NCBI GenBank assembly: GCA_963675135.1
Contig: OY776119.1
Span: 2,294,001-2,358,000 of the forward strand
Direction of reading: 5' to 3'
Length of the DNA stretch: 64,000 nucleotides
Source: Galeopsis tetrahit
Lineage: Eukaryota > Streptophyta > Magnoliopsida > Lamiales > Lamiaceae
Both the position numbers and the translations under genes were made by a program. The notes under the pieces were generated by a model. It saw nothing but the letters and a program-made list of their open reading frames with translations, had not been told where the DNA came from and searched no databases. Below are positions 1 through 9,099 of the stretch, piece by piece (position 1 is the first letter of the stretch; every line of letters begins with the position of its first letter).

Positions 1-616
1 AAATTGTTTGCAGATTGTGTTGGGAGCTGCGTGTGGTTAATTAAGTTGTATTGTTTGCTCTTTGATTTCCTGTTTGAGATGAGTTCAAAGTTGATAAGGA
101 TGCATTTCAGACCCAAACATTGTCAGTTGAAAGAATCCAAGATGTGGGCATGCGCAAAAAATCTAATATCATGAAAGAATTTCATCCAATTAACTACTTA
201 ACAAATACGATCCTCTATTTAAAATAATAAAAATAACTCTAGAAGTGTTAAATAAATAGATATTTAAATGTAAGATATTATATATTGAATAGTCTAGTTG
301 GTAAGTATGAGATGCAAAATTCAAACTCATCTTTTTTTTATATACAAACACAAAACCAGATGTTAATTAAACACAAATCAATAAAAGATTGATATCTCTA
401 AATATAAAAAATCTCAAAACTCAATATAAAGATGATAGATATGATTTAAATTAATCGAAAACCAACACAAAAATACATTTAGCTAGGTATTTATGATACA
501 TCGGTCTAAAGATTACAATTTGCAAAAATATGAATAAAATGGGGTTAAAATTAATCTAAAAGTTGGAACTTATATTAATTCCACACGGATCTCAGCTGCT
601 GCTTGAAAAGGTTTGT
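1..616. other. 3' flank of TPS-A, no gene seen
   Basis: AT-rich sequence with no convincing gene. Positions about 75-590 resemble the flank downstream of TPS-C at 26100-26830 (shared stretches around 'gagttcaaagttgataagg' and the block before the stop codon). It is therefore the conserved 3' flank of the duplicated synthase unit. The TPS-C copy carries a solo LTR that is absent here, which makes this the empty-site reference for that insertion. Confidence 0.6.
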
Positions 617-1877
617 TCATGTGGATGACATAGGAATGGGATTAACAATCAGTGACACCAAGTTCTTCTTTGTCTCCGAATTCGGATTTACACCAAAACC
701 ATCTCCGTAATTCAAGTAGAAGCACAACGACATTCGGACAAGATTCAACGCTGTTATAAAACGACGAAACAATATTTGTTATATTCCGCATACCTTGATA
801 TGCGTTTCATATCATCTTGATAACTTGCTTGTGCAATGTTGTAATACAACTTGGCGAATTCGAGCAAAGTAAGATTTGAATCGGGCCTACTCTCGTAGAC
901 GTTTATGAACCATTTTGCTTGTAGTTTAGGGACTCTCCAGTGCAGTGGAATCTCCAAGGCATGTCTGATTTGATTGACTAAACTCTGGTCTGTCGTGAAT
1001 TGCTCGAGCTTTTTCGCAAGATGACGTGTTGAGAAATCTTTGGCAGAATCCAATATTGGTTCACCTTCCATTGACAAAAATGAAGCTTCATACAAAGAAA
1101 GAAGCCCCTTCACGTCATCGCCAGAGCTTGCCTTGAAATTTCCCATGTCGTCCATGAAACTACTGAAAACCTCTGCAAATTAATACCATGGAAACTTGTG
1201 AAAATCTAAAAATTAAAATTAAATTTAAACCCAGAAATTTGAATACAATGCTGTCAAATTAATATCAGGAATGGTCCTGTAACTTGACACCTAAATGACC
1301 AAAATTGTAAAAACATACTGGAGCAAAACTAAAAAAGAAGCAAAATACAGACTAAGTCTCAAAATTAACTGAAATTGTGTAAGAAGATAGAGAAATATGG
1401 ACCTTGATAGACATGATAGCCATGTTGTCTGAGAAGTCTAAATTTGAGAGCAGTCGCATGCAAATCTTTGTTCATCATATTTTCATCATCACCATAAATT
1501 TTCTCCAGTGAGTTTCGTACGGAATCCTGGAAGTAGTGCGAAACGTCAAGCCTTTGCAAATCATCGATAAGTTGAAGTTGGGCTAACACATCCGTGGTTC
1601 CCTCAATCACTACTTTCACACATTGTTTGAGCTTCTCAGCCTTCTCAACATACTCAATAGCCTGCATTTCAGATAAAAACAATGATAAGTATGTATAAAT
1701 TTAACTTTAATTTGACAAAACCTCTCATTAAAACTTCTCGATCTAGCTAAAAAAGATCGAGAATTAATTAAGAATAATGGTTTGCTATCTTACGCCATAA
1801 GGAGTGGTGAGACGCTGAATGTAATTGCTATCCCACGAACTCTTTCCGTAGTTTCCTGATCTTCTTTCGGCCTCCAT
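617..1877 (-). pseudogene. TPS-A: terpene synthase pseudogene with internal deletion
   Basis: Broken TPS-b type terpene synthase. Exon 1 is 1794-1877 (starts MEAERRSGNY, RR-x8-W motif), exon 2 is 1403-1661 and exon 3 is 794-1172. All three have the same lengths (84, 259, 379 nt) and splice sites as in the intact TPS-D. About 35 bases into intron 3 the sequence jumps, near position 757, into the last third of exon 6. That piece runs to the stop at 617-619 and ends in PMSST. Exons 4 and 5 and most of exon 6 are gone, including the DDxxD and NSE/DTE metal-binding motifs, so no active enzyme can be made. The retained exons show no premature stop, so the deletion looks recent relative to the duplication. 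Identity with the neighbouring copies is obvious by eye. Confidence 0.93.
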
Positions 1878-2340
1878 CAAGAGTATGATCAAGATAAATT
1901 AAGATAGAAGATTGAAGATTTGAAAGATAGAGAATTATAGTAGCTTAAGCAATGAAGTTGTTTGAAGAAAAAGAGTAATGGAAATGTATTATATATAGAG
2001 AGGAAATATTTAACGCTATTTCCACCAACTTTCCATCACTCAAAAGTCAAGATATATGGTCAATAGAAGTGATCTCAATATTTAATATTATTTATTTTGT
2101 TTAATCGTTTATAGTTATTAAATTAGCATATATATATATTTTGTCATATTCGGAATCCAAATACCCCTGCAGGCCTTGTCCATAAAGCAAGAAAGAATAA
2201 AAAACTGCAGCCCATGTTGAGTCAAAATTGGCTGTGTACGTGCACTTGTACGAGGAAGGTGTGGGGGGAGAGGGTGAGCATCCCTCAGTTAAAAAAAAAA
2301 ACTGAAAATCGACGAATGAGATCACCTGTTTCAGTTTTGT
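1878..2340 (-). promoter_or_regulatory. TPS-A promoter and 5' UTR
   Basis: Upstream region of TPS-A. A TATA run lies at about 1988-1998 (minus strand), roughly 110 bp before the ATG. Further up is the block shared with the TPS-C promoter: on the minus strand a TTGACTTTTGAGTGA stretch, then GGAAATAGCGTTA. The TTGACTT is a W-box-like core, the known WRKY target; its use here is inference. Similarity to the TPS-C promoter (29455-29930) runs to about 2340. Confidence 0.6.
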
Positions 2341-3000
2341 TGTTCAACATTTCATTTTACTATATGGATGATTAACACGTATCATATTAAAAAATAATCT
2401 ACCTCTTATAATATTGGGGGCGACATGTGTTAAAAATCCAGCATGGTGAAATACCAGTGGAACAGGGGTATTGAACCGAAAACTCGAAAATTCGATAATT
2501 TTAAATATGAAAAAATCGAACTAAAATTATCGTTCGGGTTTAAACCAAAAATGATTTTTTTTGATGAATTTTCATTTTTCTTACATTTGATGATTTTTTT
2601 CATTGCTTATCTTGTAATAGTGTAATTAGGCAATTAATCTATACACAACACAATTATACTAACATAACACAAGTGTAACCCCAAATTATCCAATAATAAC
2701 TACCCAATCCATTACTGTCCATAAATCCATACTCATAAGTCAATACAACCAATTTTGACTGTGTGTTTTAACAAGTACGAAAGTATATTGAATTTTTCCA
2801 CGATATATCTAATTATCGTGGTTATCAATATCGATATTGAAAAGGAATTGATCACGATATTTGTACAAAAATTGAAAATATCGATAAATATTTGTATATA
2901 ATAACAATATCGAGTGAATATCGGAAAATTAAAATCGAAAAAATGTACTCCCTCTGTCCACAAATTATATTCCCACATGCCTAATTAATCCGTCCATCAA
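2341..3000. other. AT-rich intergenic, no gene
   Basis: No supported gene; the small ORFs here are AT-rich chance frames. Around 2946-2965 is a Stowaway-like terminal sequence (CTCCCTCTGTCC) after a TA, with no matching second terminus nearby, so at most a half-element. Confidence 0.4.
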
Positions 3001-3565
3001 ATTTAAGGTCTCAATATTTTCAACCTTGGTTTAAATTAGTCATTTCCTTCACTTTTTTATTATTCTTCTTTATATTTTGGACTAGGCCAGGCGGCTTGGA
3101 TTCCGGATATGTCAAAATATGCTAATTATTTTAATCAATTTTGATATAGAATCAGATGATGAATCACCTGTATAAAATATTTGTACATGCTAAAGTGTAC
3201 AAATGATTTATACAGGTGATGTGTTTTATATCATTACTCTTAATTTAATATCCAGAAACGATAAAACAAAAAATATATATATAAAATATTGAGATCACTT
3301 TTATTGACCATTCTTCTACAGGATTACATTTGGAAAATAATTAAAAGTAAAAAGGGGTAGCTTACTTTCTTGACTTCTGAGTGAGGGAAAGTGAGGGGAA
3401 ATAGCGTTAGACTGCTAGGGAAAGTGAGGATTATAATCCTTTCTATATATAATACACCTCCACTACTCATATTCTTTAACTTCCTTTCAGGCTTAAGCCA
3501 CTCTAATTCTCTCATTTTCAAATCATCAATCTTCAATTTTAATTTATCTTGATCAACCGAGCACC
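3001..3565 (+). promoter_or_regulatory. Orphan copy of the plus-strand TPS promoter
   Basis: Closely matches the promoters of TPS-B (12100-12538) and TPS-D (about 30215-30747). It has the ATTGAGATCACTT block, an ATTGACCATTC W-box-like site, the GAGTGAGGGAAAGTGAG block, a TATATATAATACACC TATA region near 3445, and the 5' UTR up to GAGCACCACGCATCA. It stops just short of the expected ATG. From about 3566 the sequence switches to the inverted-repeat arm that also ends near 23400. It is therefore a promoter cut from its gene by the insertion or rearrangement, leaving a duplicate promoter in front of TPS-B. Confidence 0.7.
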
Positions 3566-4084
3566 ACGCATCAATCAAATAACGAAGAAATCGAAGAGAG
3601 GGTTGAAAAATATGTTACTAAATAAACGAGAATTAAATCATAACAAGATTGTGCACCTTCTTAGTAAAGAAATTAGCCAAACATAGCTACAAAAATCCCA
3701 CCTGCCACGCCCCTCTCTCATCTCAATTTTCCTCCATTTTCTAATGAAGTGGTCGACGAATACAAAAAATAAGGGAAAGGATTGGAGAACATTGTCGTTT
3801 TGGTCCCACCTGCCACGCACCCTCGTTTTTTTGGTCCCATGACTTTCACATTTAGTCCCAATAGGTTAAATTTCATCACATTTGGTCCCCGTATTGTACA
3901 AATTTTGTAATTTTGTCCAAGTCCCGTTAAGTTTTAATGGACAGACTCACGTGCTTATCACGTGGCCGTCAATCGTTATTTTTCACCCCAAATCAAAGAT
4001 CACCCTTACCAAAAATCTCAAATTGTTTCAGAACCCTAATATTGCTTCCAAAATCCCCAAATTCAAAAAATCAAAATCCCCAAC

Positions 4085-4545
4085 TGATCATGAAAAGGCA
4101 GCGAGGCCATCCGCCATCGTCGGCGAAGAAGGCGGTGAGGTCTTTTTCGAGAGGGCCATCTGCCATCTCGTCGATGCCGGCGTGACAGTAGTGCACAGAA
4201 AACTCCAAATCGTCGTCGTCTTCGCTGGGATAACGTTCAAGGAAATCTTGGAAGAGAGTCCACGTGAGATTGGTGGAGAGAAATCAGAGGGCGAGGATGA
4301 ATTTTGATATACATAAGCTGCCATCTCAGAAAAGTTATTTCTTAATTTTTTTCTCTCTTGCTCTGTAAATTGAGTTGCAGAGATGAAGATTGTTAGATCT
4401 GAAAACCAGTTGCGAATCGCCTCCCAAATTCGAGATAATCGCCGCGTTGGAGGAGGCGGCAGGGTCATACGACGAGTCCAAATTCCAACCGCAGTACAAA
4501 TACGAGTATCTCTACCGCGGTTCATCCTTGTACGAAAATTAACCT
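4085..4545. other. GC-rich captured coding-like fragments in the MULE
   Basis: Unlike the AT-rich surroundings, this part is GC-rich with codon-like structure. On the minus strand about 4085-4290 reads as an open acidic segment (EFSVHYCHAGIDEMADG...). On the plus strand about 4430-4540 reads EIIAALEEAAGSYDESKF... to a stop. I do not recognise the source genes. They are probably captured exon fragments, but independent selection for coding is not shown. Confidence 0.35.
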
Positions 4546-4558
4546 AAGCGCATCTAGA

Positions 4559-5101
4559 ATGAGAGAGTGGATGGCGTACCACGCGTGGTTCTTCGGCGCG
4601 AGCTCGCCTTTCGTGTTTCATGACACCGGTGGAGAATCCTCTTTTTCGGTATTTACTCTCATCCCTATATCCCCCGCTTCCAAGAACCCTCTTTTACCCC
4701 ACCTCCCCTTCGATCTTTTCAAGGGCCAATGGATTCTTGACCCCTCTCGTCAACCATTGTACGATTCCACCTGCCCTTTCCACAGGAATGCCTGGAATTG
4801 CATTAAGAATCAAAGTGAAAACATGGGTCGGATCACTTCTTGGAAATGGGTGCCCGAACGGTGTGATTTGAACCGGGTCGACCCACTTGGGTTCTTGAAT
4901 TTGATGAGGAATAAGAATATTGGGTTTGTTGGGGATTCTCAGAACGAGAACTTTTTGGTGTCGTTTCTGTGTGCATTAAGAGTGGCTGATGATAGTGCTA
5001 AGAAGTGGAAGAGAAAGGGTTCTTGGAGAGGAGCTTATTTTCCCAGGTTTAATGTGACTGTTGCCTATCATCGCTCAGTTTTACTGGCCAGATATGAGTA
5101 A
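4559..5101 (+). pseudogene. Captured TBL (trichome birefringence-like) exon fragment
   Basis: An open frame of about 180 codons. From about residue 55 it matches the N-terminal half of a TBL/PMR5 protein, the Golgi polysaccharide O-acetyltransferase family. It has the PMR5N-type segment (FDLFKGQWILD...YDSTCPFHRNAWNCIKN) and then the catalytic GDS motif (GFVGDSQNENF, about residues 125-135). It ends at ARYE next to a GTAAGT donor, like the end of a first exon. The C-terminal half with the conserved DxxH motif is absent, so it cannot encode an esterase or acetyltransferase. The sequence recalls the TBL12/TBL13 branch. It lies between MULE terminal repeats, so it is a captured exon. The true start is unclear, because the first 50 residues are not clearly TBL. 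Confidence 0.75.
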
Positions 5102-5690
5102 GTATTCTTCCTTTTTGATGACCAAGTTAGTGTATTGCTGGATTTGATGATAATTTGTGTATGGATTTTGCTAGTAAATTCATTTATCTAAGCTACTAGC
5201 TAGGATGTGATTATATGAAACCCAAGCTCATGGTTGATTTCTATTCGTTTGGAGGTTAATGCAGCTCATTATTATTTATTATTAATTTGAATACCCAGAT
5301 TGACAAACTCCGACGTCGCTGATCATGTTACTCATCATAGTTCTGGTAATTTTTTTATTTGGAATTTGTGAGAATGGAGACTCTGTTTTTTGTTATTTGG
5401 ATGTTGGTATTATTAATGGAGACTCTGTTTTTTACCTGAATTGTTATTTGAATGTTTGTCCATGCTTATGTGGACATGATTTTTTCACAATGGCATACCA
5501 CATTTTTCAGCTTGCATGTGGAGGATGTGGACATGATTTTTTGGTTTTTTTGTTTTTGTGTGGTTTGGGTGTAGATGAAGCACAATAATGAGGTTGGAGA
5601 GTGTATATATAGATGTAGACAATTTTCCCTCCTTTTTTGCACCAATTTTCCCTCCAATTGTGTTAGTATCCAATATTGGCGCCAATTTTC
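5101..5690. other. MULE interior downstream of the TBL exon
   Basis: T-rich sequence that probably includes captured TBL intron and filler. It holds short local duplications, such as 'atggagactctgttttttg' repeated near 5372 and 5417, and 'tgtggacatgattttttt'-like repeats near 5470 and 5527. No gene is supported. Confidence 0.35.
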
Positions 5691-5873
5691 GCTCCAAAAT
5701 GGAAGAAATATTAATGGGACAAAAAACGCTAACAGTTGACTGACGACTGACTAACGGTGGGACCAAATGTGATAAAATTTAACCTATTGGGACTAAATGT
5801 GAAAGTCATGGGACCAAAAAAACGAGGGTGTGTGGCAGGTGGGACCAAAACTCCCATTTCCTCGAAAGGATTG

Positions 5874-6420
5874 TTCATTTTCAAGATAGACGACTTCGAA
5901 AAAGTGTACGACTCAGTTAATTTTCTCTTCCTCCTGGACATGCTTGATTTCCAACAGCTTTAACAAGAAATGGTGTAAGTGGATCAGAGAATGTATCCAG
6001 ACGGCATCCATATCTATTTTGATTAGTGGAAGTCCGACTAAGGAGATCCCTCTTGAGAGGTATAAGACAAGGAGATCACATCTCCCCTTTCTTATATATT
6101 TGTGGCGGCAGAATATTTTTTGCCCACCTACTAGAGTGGGTCTCAATAAGGAGGTAATTTCTCTTCTTCAGTTTGCGGACGATACCGTTTTCTTTGGTGA
6201 ATCCTCTACTGAGAATATTCTGGTAATAAAATCAATTCTCAGAATTTTCGAATAGTGGTCAGGTTTAAAAGTTAATTTTTGAATCAGTTTGCGGACGATA
6301 CCGTTTCCACCAGTGAAGCCTCTACTGAGAAGATGGTTCCATTGAAGGTTTTGCCGTTTTCGTGGAGGATGATCCAAAATAAGATCCCCACCATTAACAA
6401 CCTCAAGAGAAGAGAATAGC
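5874..6420 (+). pseudogene. LINE reverse transcriptase fragment
   Basis: Broken frames encode non-LTR retrotransposon RT pieces: F-EKVYDSVNFLFLLDML, then NKKWCKWIRECIQTASISIL..GSPTKEIPLER, then GLNKEVISLLQFADDTVF. The last contains the FADD catalytic box of LINE RTs. Frameshifts and a short internal duplication (the 'tttgcggacgataccgttt' segment near 6172 and 6288) break it. The reverse-complement copy is at 22700-23170. Confidence 0.8.
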
Positions 6421-6979
6421 ATCCAACCGACACTTTTTCCTCAATTGCTTGAATTCTTCTGTGTTTGATTATTTTTATTTGTGTTACTTTTAATTTCGTT
6501 TCAGTAGTATATAGAAAACTCAATCCAAACCCCCCTTTTCGTCTCTCGTAAATTCATACGAGAAGCACAATTTGATGACTACGTTCCCTGTGGATCGACC
6601 CCTTACTTACCACTGCTACAAGTTAGTAGAGTAATCGAGGGTATTTTTATATTTATTTTTGACGAACCTCGACAGTGCGGTCAGTCCATAAAGTTGCGGT
6701 CCTCTTTTTGCTACCTTCCAAAGTTCGGCCCGAAAAAATGGGCCTCACGTGACTTTCACGTGCAAAATCAGCCCGAAATTGGGTCGATCGGGCTAATTTG
6801 GCCTAAATTTGCGAAAAAGAAGAAGTTATGAGCCTAACTTTGTCAGCCCGTAAAGTTGTGGTCCTGAAAAAATGAATTTCCCCATGTATTCATAACTCAT
6901 TTGATTGAGAGTATAATCTCCACAATAAGGTAACCACTTTATGGCATTTGCAACGACTTCCGAGAGGCATGGGTGATTT
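6421..6979. other. Retroelement-like non-coding part of arm 1
   Basis: No gene. A block around 6590-6720 ('gtggatcgaccccttactt...') looks like the end of a plant LTR or untranslated leader, but no matching second LTR was found. The whole stretch recurs inverted at 22230-22640. Confidence 0.35.
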
Positions 6980-7180
6980 TTTCAATGTCCATACCACAGC
7001 AAGTGCCAACTTTACAGGGTGACGGGCCACTTCGATCGTTGTTTCCCCGAGCACTCCTCCCAGCCAGCTCATGCCTCTCCATCCACTCAAATTGTCGCCT
7101 CGACCCCGACTCCATTTGATTGGATCTTAGATTGTGGCAATCCTCACCATGTCACTGCGGATCTTCCGAACTTGTCCAAA
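6980..7180 (+). pseudogene. Copia gag/pre-integrase fragment
   Basis: A short frame reads ...HFDRCFPEHSSQPAHASPSTQ..., then FDWILDCGNPHHVTADLPNLS. The second part resembles the copia protease/pre-integrase junction, where WILDSGASHH is the usual form with a catalytic D-S-G. Here it is D-C-G and the remainder of the polyprotein is missing. Matching pieces occur at 22053-22200 (minus) and 37030-37225 (plus). Confidence 0.65.
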
Positions 7181-7603
7181 CTTAATATATTTAATTTTAT
7201 TTTTTGTCCGTCCAAACATAATATTTACGCTTCCATAAATGGAAATATTTACCCCCGGCCAATACACTGATGCACCCTTCATATTTTACTTTTGAGTGAT
7301 TTAATGTGGTGTAAAGAATTTAGTGAGATGTGGCTTTTAATATTTTTATTTGTGTGTTTTAAAATTTTCAATTACATAATTAAAAACACTCATTTTTTAG
7401 GGGAAAATGACGATTTTACCCTTAATATTGTACAACTAAAAGGGGTTTTGTGTCTTTTCATTGAAAAAACTAGCGTGTGTGTGTATATATATATGTGTGG
7501 GTGGGGGGGCTCAATTTGCATATCCTTCCTCATCTCGTTTAGAAACCTTTTAGTTCAGTTTGTTTGTACTCAACTGACGGAAAAGCTTTGTTAATTTGTT
7601 TCA

Positions 7604-8263
7604 ATGGAGGAGGGGTCAGAAAGCACGGTTACAGCACACTACGAGATAGAAGACGCGGTGGAGCATCTCTACGACGTTACCATCTTCGACAAAACCATCT
7701 GTACGACGGTGACAGAGGACACTGAAACGGTGAAAAAGTGGATCAAGGACATCGAAGAAGACGACAGTAATAATACTAGCCGCTGCTTCATCGGCGTGGA
7801 AGTGGAGATATACGTCGACAACAAATCCAAGCCCCGTATTGGGACGTTCCAGATGTGCGACGGAGTACGGTGCCTCATCTTCCAGCTGGTGCTTTGCAAA
7901 AAAGAGGATTGCCCCCCCAACCTGAAAAGTTTCCTTGAGGACGAAAGGTACGGTTTCTTTGGCATCGACATTGTTGACAAGATGAAGATGTTGGGAGATT
8001 TCTTCTCGATTAACCCCAAGATCAGTCAGTTGATGGATTTGGGTGAAGTTGCAATGGAGCGGTATAAGCGGCCGGAGCTGAAACACGCGGAGCAGAGCGA
8101 ATTGGTTGGGATTACTTTGGGGGTGAAGGTGGAGAAGCCACATGTGGATCAAATTGAATGGAGTTACCCTGGGAAGCTCTCACATGAGCAAGTGCGTAAA
8201 GCTTGTCTTGGTGCTTTTCTCAATCTTGAAGTCGGAAGGTGGCTTAATAAGCCTCAAATCTAG
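7604..8263 (+). CDS. Exonuclease-like protein 1 (degenerate DEDDy 3'-5' exonuclease fold)
   Basis: A single-exon gene of 219 aa. It resembles the plant 3'-5' exonuclease domain family (RNase H-like, Werner-exonuclease type): CFIGVEVEIY near residues 61-70, GTFQMCDGVRCLIFQL at 80-95, ERYGFFGIDIVDKMKML at 114-129, and a C-terminal helix ACLGAFLNLEVGRWL at 200-214. Active members use D-x-E (Exo I), D (Exo II) and Y-x3-D (Exo III). Here Exo I is E66-x-E68 and Exo II D125 is kept. Exo III has K199 for the Tyr and G203 for the Asp, so catalysis is doubtful. A TATA-like run at 7481-7497 lies about 110 bp before the ATG. Two further copies exist at 14574-15233 and 38950-39609. It may be a non-catalytic nucleic-acid-binding protein or a decaying duplicate; an intact frame in all three argues for recent selection or recent copying. 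Confidence 0.75.
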   Translation: MEEGSESTVTAHYEIEDAVEHLYDVTIFDKTICTTVTEDTETVKKWIKDIEEDDSNNTSRCFIGVEVEIYVDNKSKPRIGTFQMCDGVRCLIFQLVLCKKEDCPPNLKSFLEDERYGFFGIDIVDKMKMLGDFFSINPKISQLMDLGEVAMERYKRPELKHAEQSELVGITLGVKVEKPHVDQIEWSYPGKLSHEQVRKACLGAFLNLEVGRWLNKPQI

Positions 8264-8500
8264 CTACCTAATTCTTGTATTCATGTATGGATCTACTAGC
8301 TAGCTTGCATTACTTTTCTTGATTTGCTTGCATGTTTTCTTTGAATCTATGTTTTGATTGAGCATTTAATTGGCACGTATATAGTTGAACATCCATCTTT
8401 TTCTCCATTGCAATTCCATGCCACTCAAAAGTTCATTTGGTGATGATGTTGCAATATTCATAAATTTAATTTCAACCTTTTCCTTTTTATCAAATGGTTA

Positions 8501-8717
8501 TGTTAGTGTTTTTTTCGGGATGGACCCTTCCGTATTCCCCACTTGGTATGATATTGTCCGTTTTGGGTTTGTCAAACCCTCACGGCTTTTGCTTTTGAGT
8601 TTTCCCAAAAGGCCTCATACCCATGGAGATACTAATTCACCCTTTTATAGCCCATGATCCTTCAATGCCTTTTCGATGTGGATGCCTTTCCGATATGGAG
8701 CTTGTTTGACCCCAACA
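8501..8717. mobile_element. Short solo LTR or TRIM-like element, copy 1
   Basis: Starts TGTTAG and ends CCAACA (TG...CA), 217 bp, flanked by GGTTA on the left and GGTTC on the right (4 of 5 bases). The same element sits at the equivalent place 3' of exonuclease-like gene 3 (39846-40065), so the insertion predates that duplication. A partial relative is at about 35580-35675. It encodes no protein. Confidence 0.6.
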
Positions 8718-9099
8718 GGTTCCAAAATAGTTTAAATTTTATATTGAAAATGATTTTGGTTTTAAAATTGCAAAACAACGTCGTCTTTAAGCTCGTTATA
8801 CTCAAATATGGGGTTTCCTGTAAAATGCATAAATGATTCTTCTTCATTTTTAATTATGTTGAATCTAGAAGTAAGTCGATAATCTTAAATTGAAAGCACA
8901 CAAATCATGTGAGCTGAATATCTGTATTCCATATACTCATAGTTACCGATTTCAAAAATTACATTTTGAAAACTCCATCTAGTAATCGCAACAAAAATGA
9001 GTACACCGTAATGATAAAAAAAAAAGCGTAGAAAAGAGAAGCACGGCTTATAATTCAGACACACACTTCAACAAATTAACAAATAAAATAGATAGGCAA
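8718..9099. other. AT-rich intergenic, no gene
   Basis: Continues the flank shared with 40066-40230 for about 150 bp, then unique AT-rich DNA. Nothing else seen. Confidence 0.4.

Larger units (their letters stand above)
3785..5863. mobile_element. Mutator-like element (Pack-MULE) with captured gene pieces
   Basis: The ends are inverted repeats of about 110 bp or more. The left end reads GAGAACATTGTCGTTTTGG and continues into 'ggtcccacctgccac...'. The right end is its imperfect reverse complement, ending 'gggaccaaaactccc...'. The flanks carry the direct repeat GAAAGGATTG (3775-3784 and 5864-5873), a 9-10 bp duplication typical of Mutator. The uninterrupted site is present in arm 2 near 23180-23200. 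No transposase is visible. The interior holds a TBL gene exon and GC-rich coding-like pieces, so this is a non-autonomous, gene-carrying MULE. Confidence 0.85.
3566..8500 (+). repeat. Inverted-repeat arm 1 (LINE/copia debris plus exonuclease-like gene)
   Basis: This stretch is matched in reverse complement by 14360-23400. Outside the Mutator-like insertion (3785-5863) it contains LINE reverse transcriptase debris (5874-6420), a retrotransposon-like non-coding part (6480-6980), copia gag debris (6980-7180) and the exonuclease-like gene with its 5' and 3' flanks. A third, direct-orientation partial copy lies at 35985-40230. Arm length without the insertion is about 2.8 kb. Confidence 0.8.

Noticed and set aside
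3882..4307. 141-codon plus-strand ORF in the MULE
   Set aside because: Its first part is the terminal inverted repeat and the rest is antisense to a more coding-like frame.
7616..8152. 178-codon ORF antisense to exonuclease-like gene 1 (and its twin at 14685-15221)
   Set aside because: It lies fully opposite a gene with family similarity. It persists only because the two copies are nearly identical, and it is broken in copy 3.
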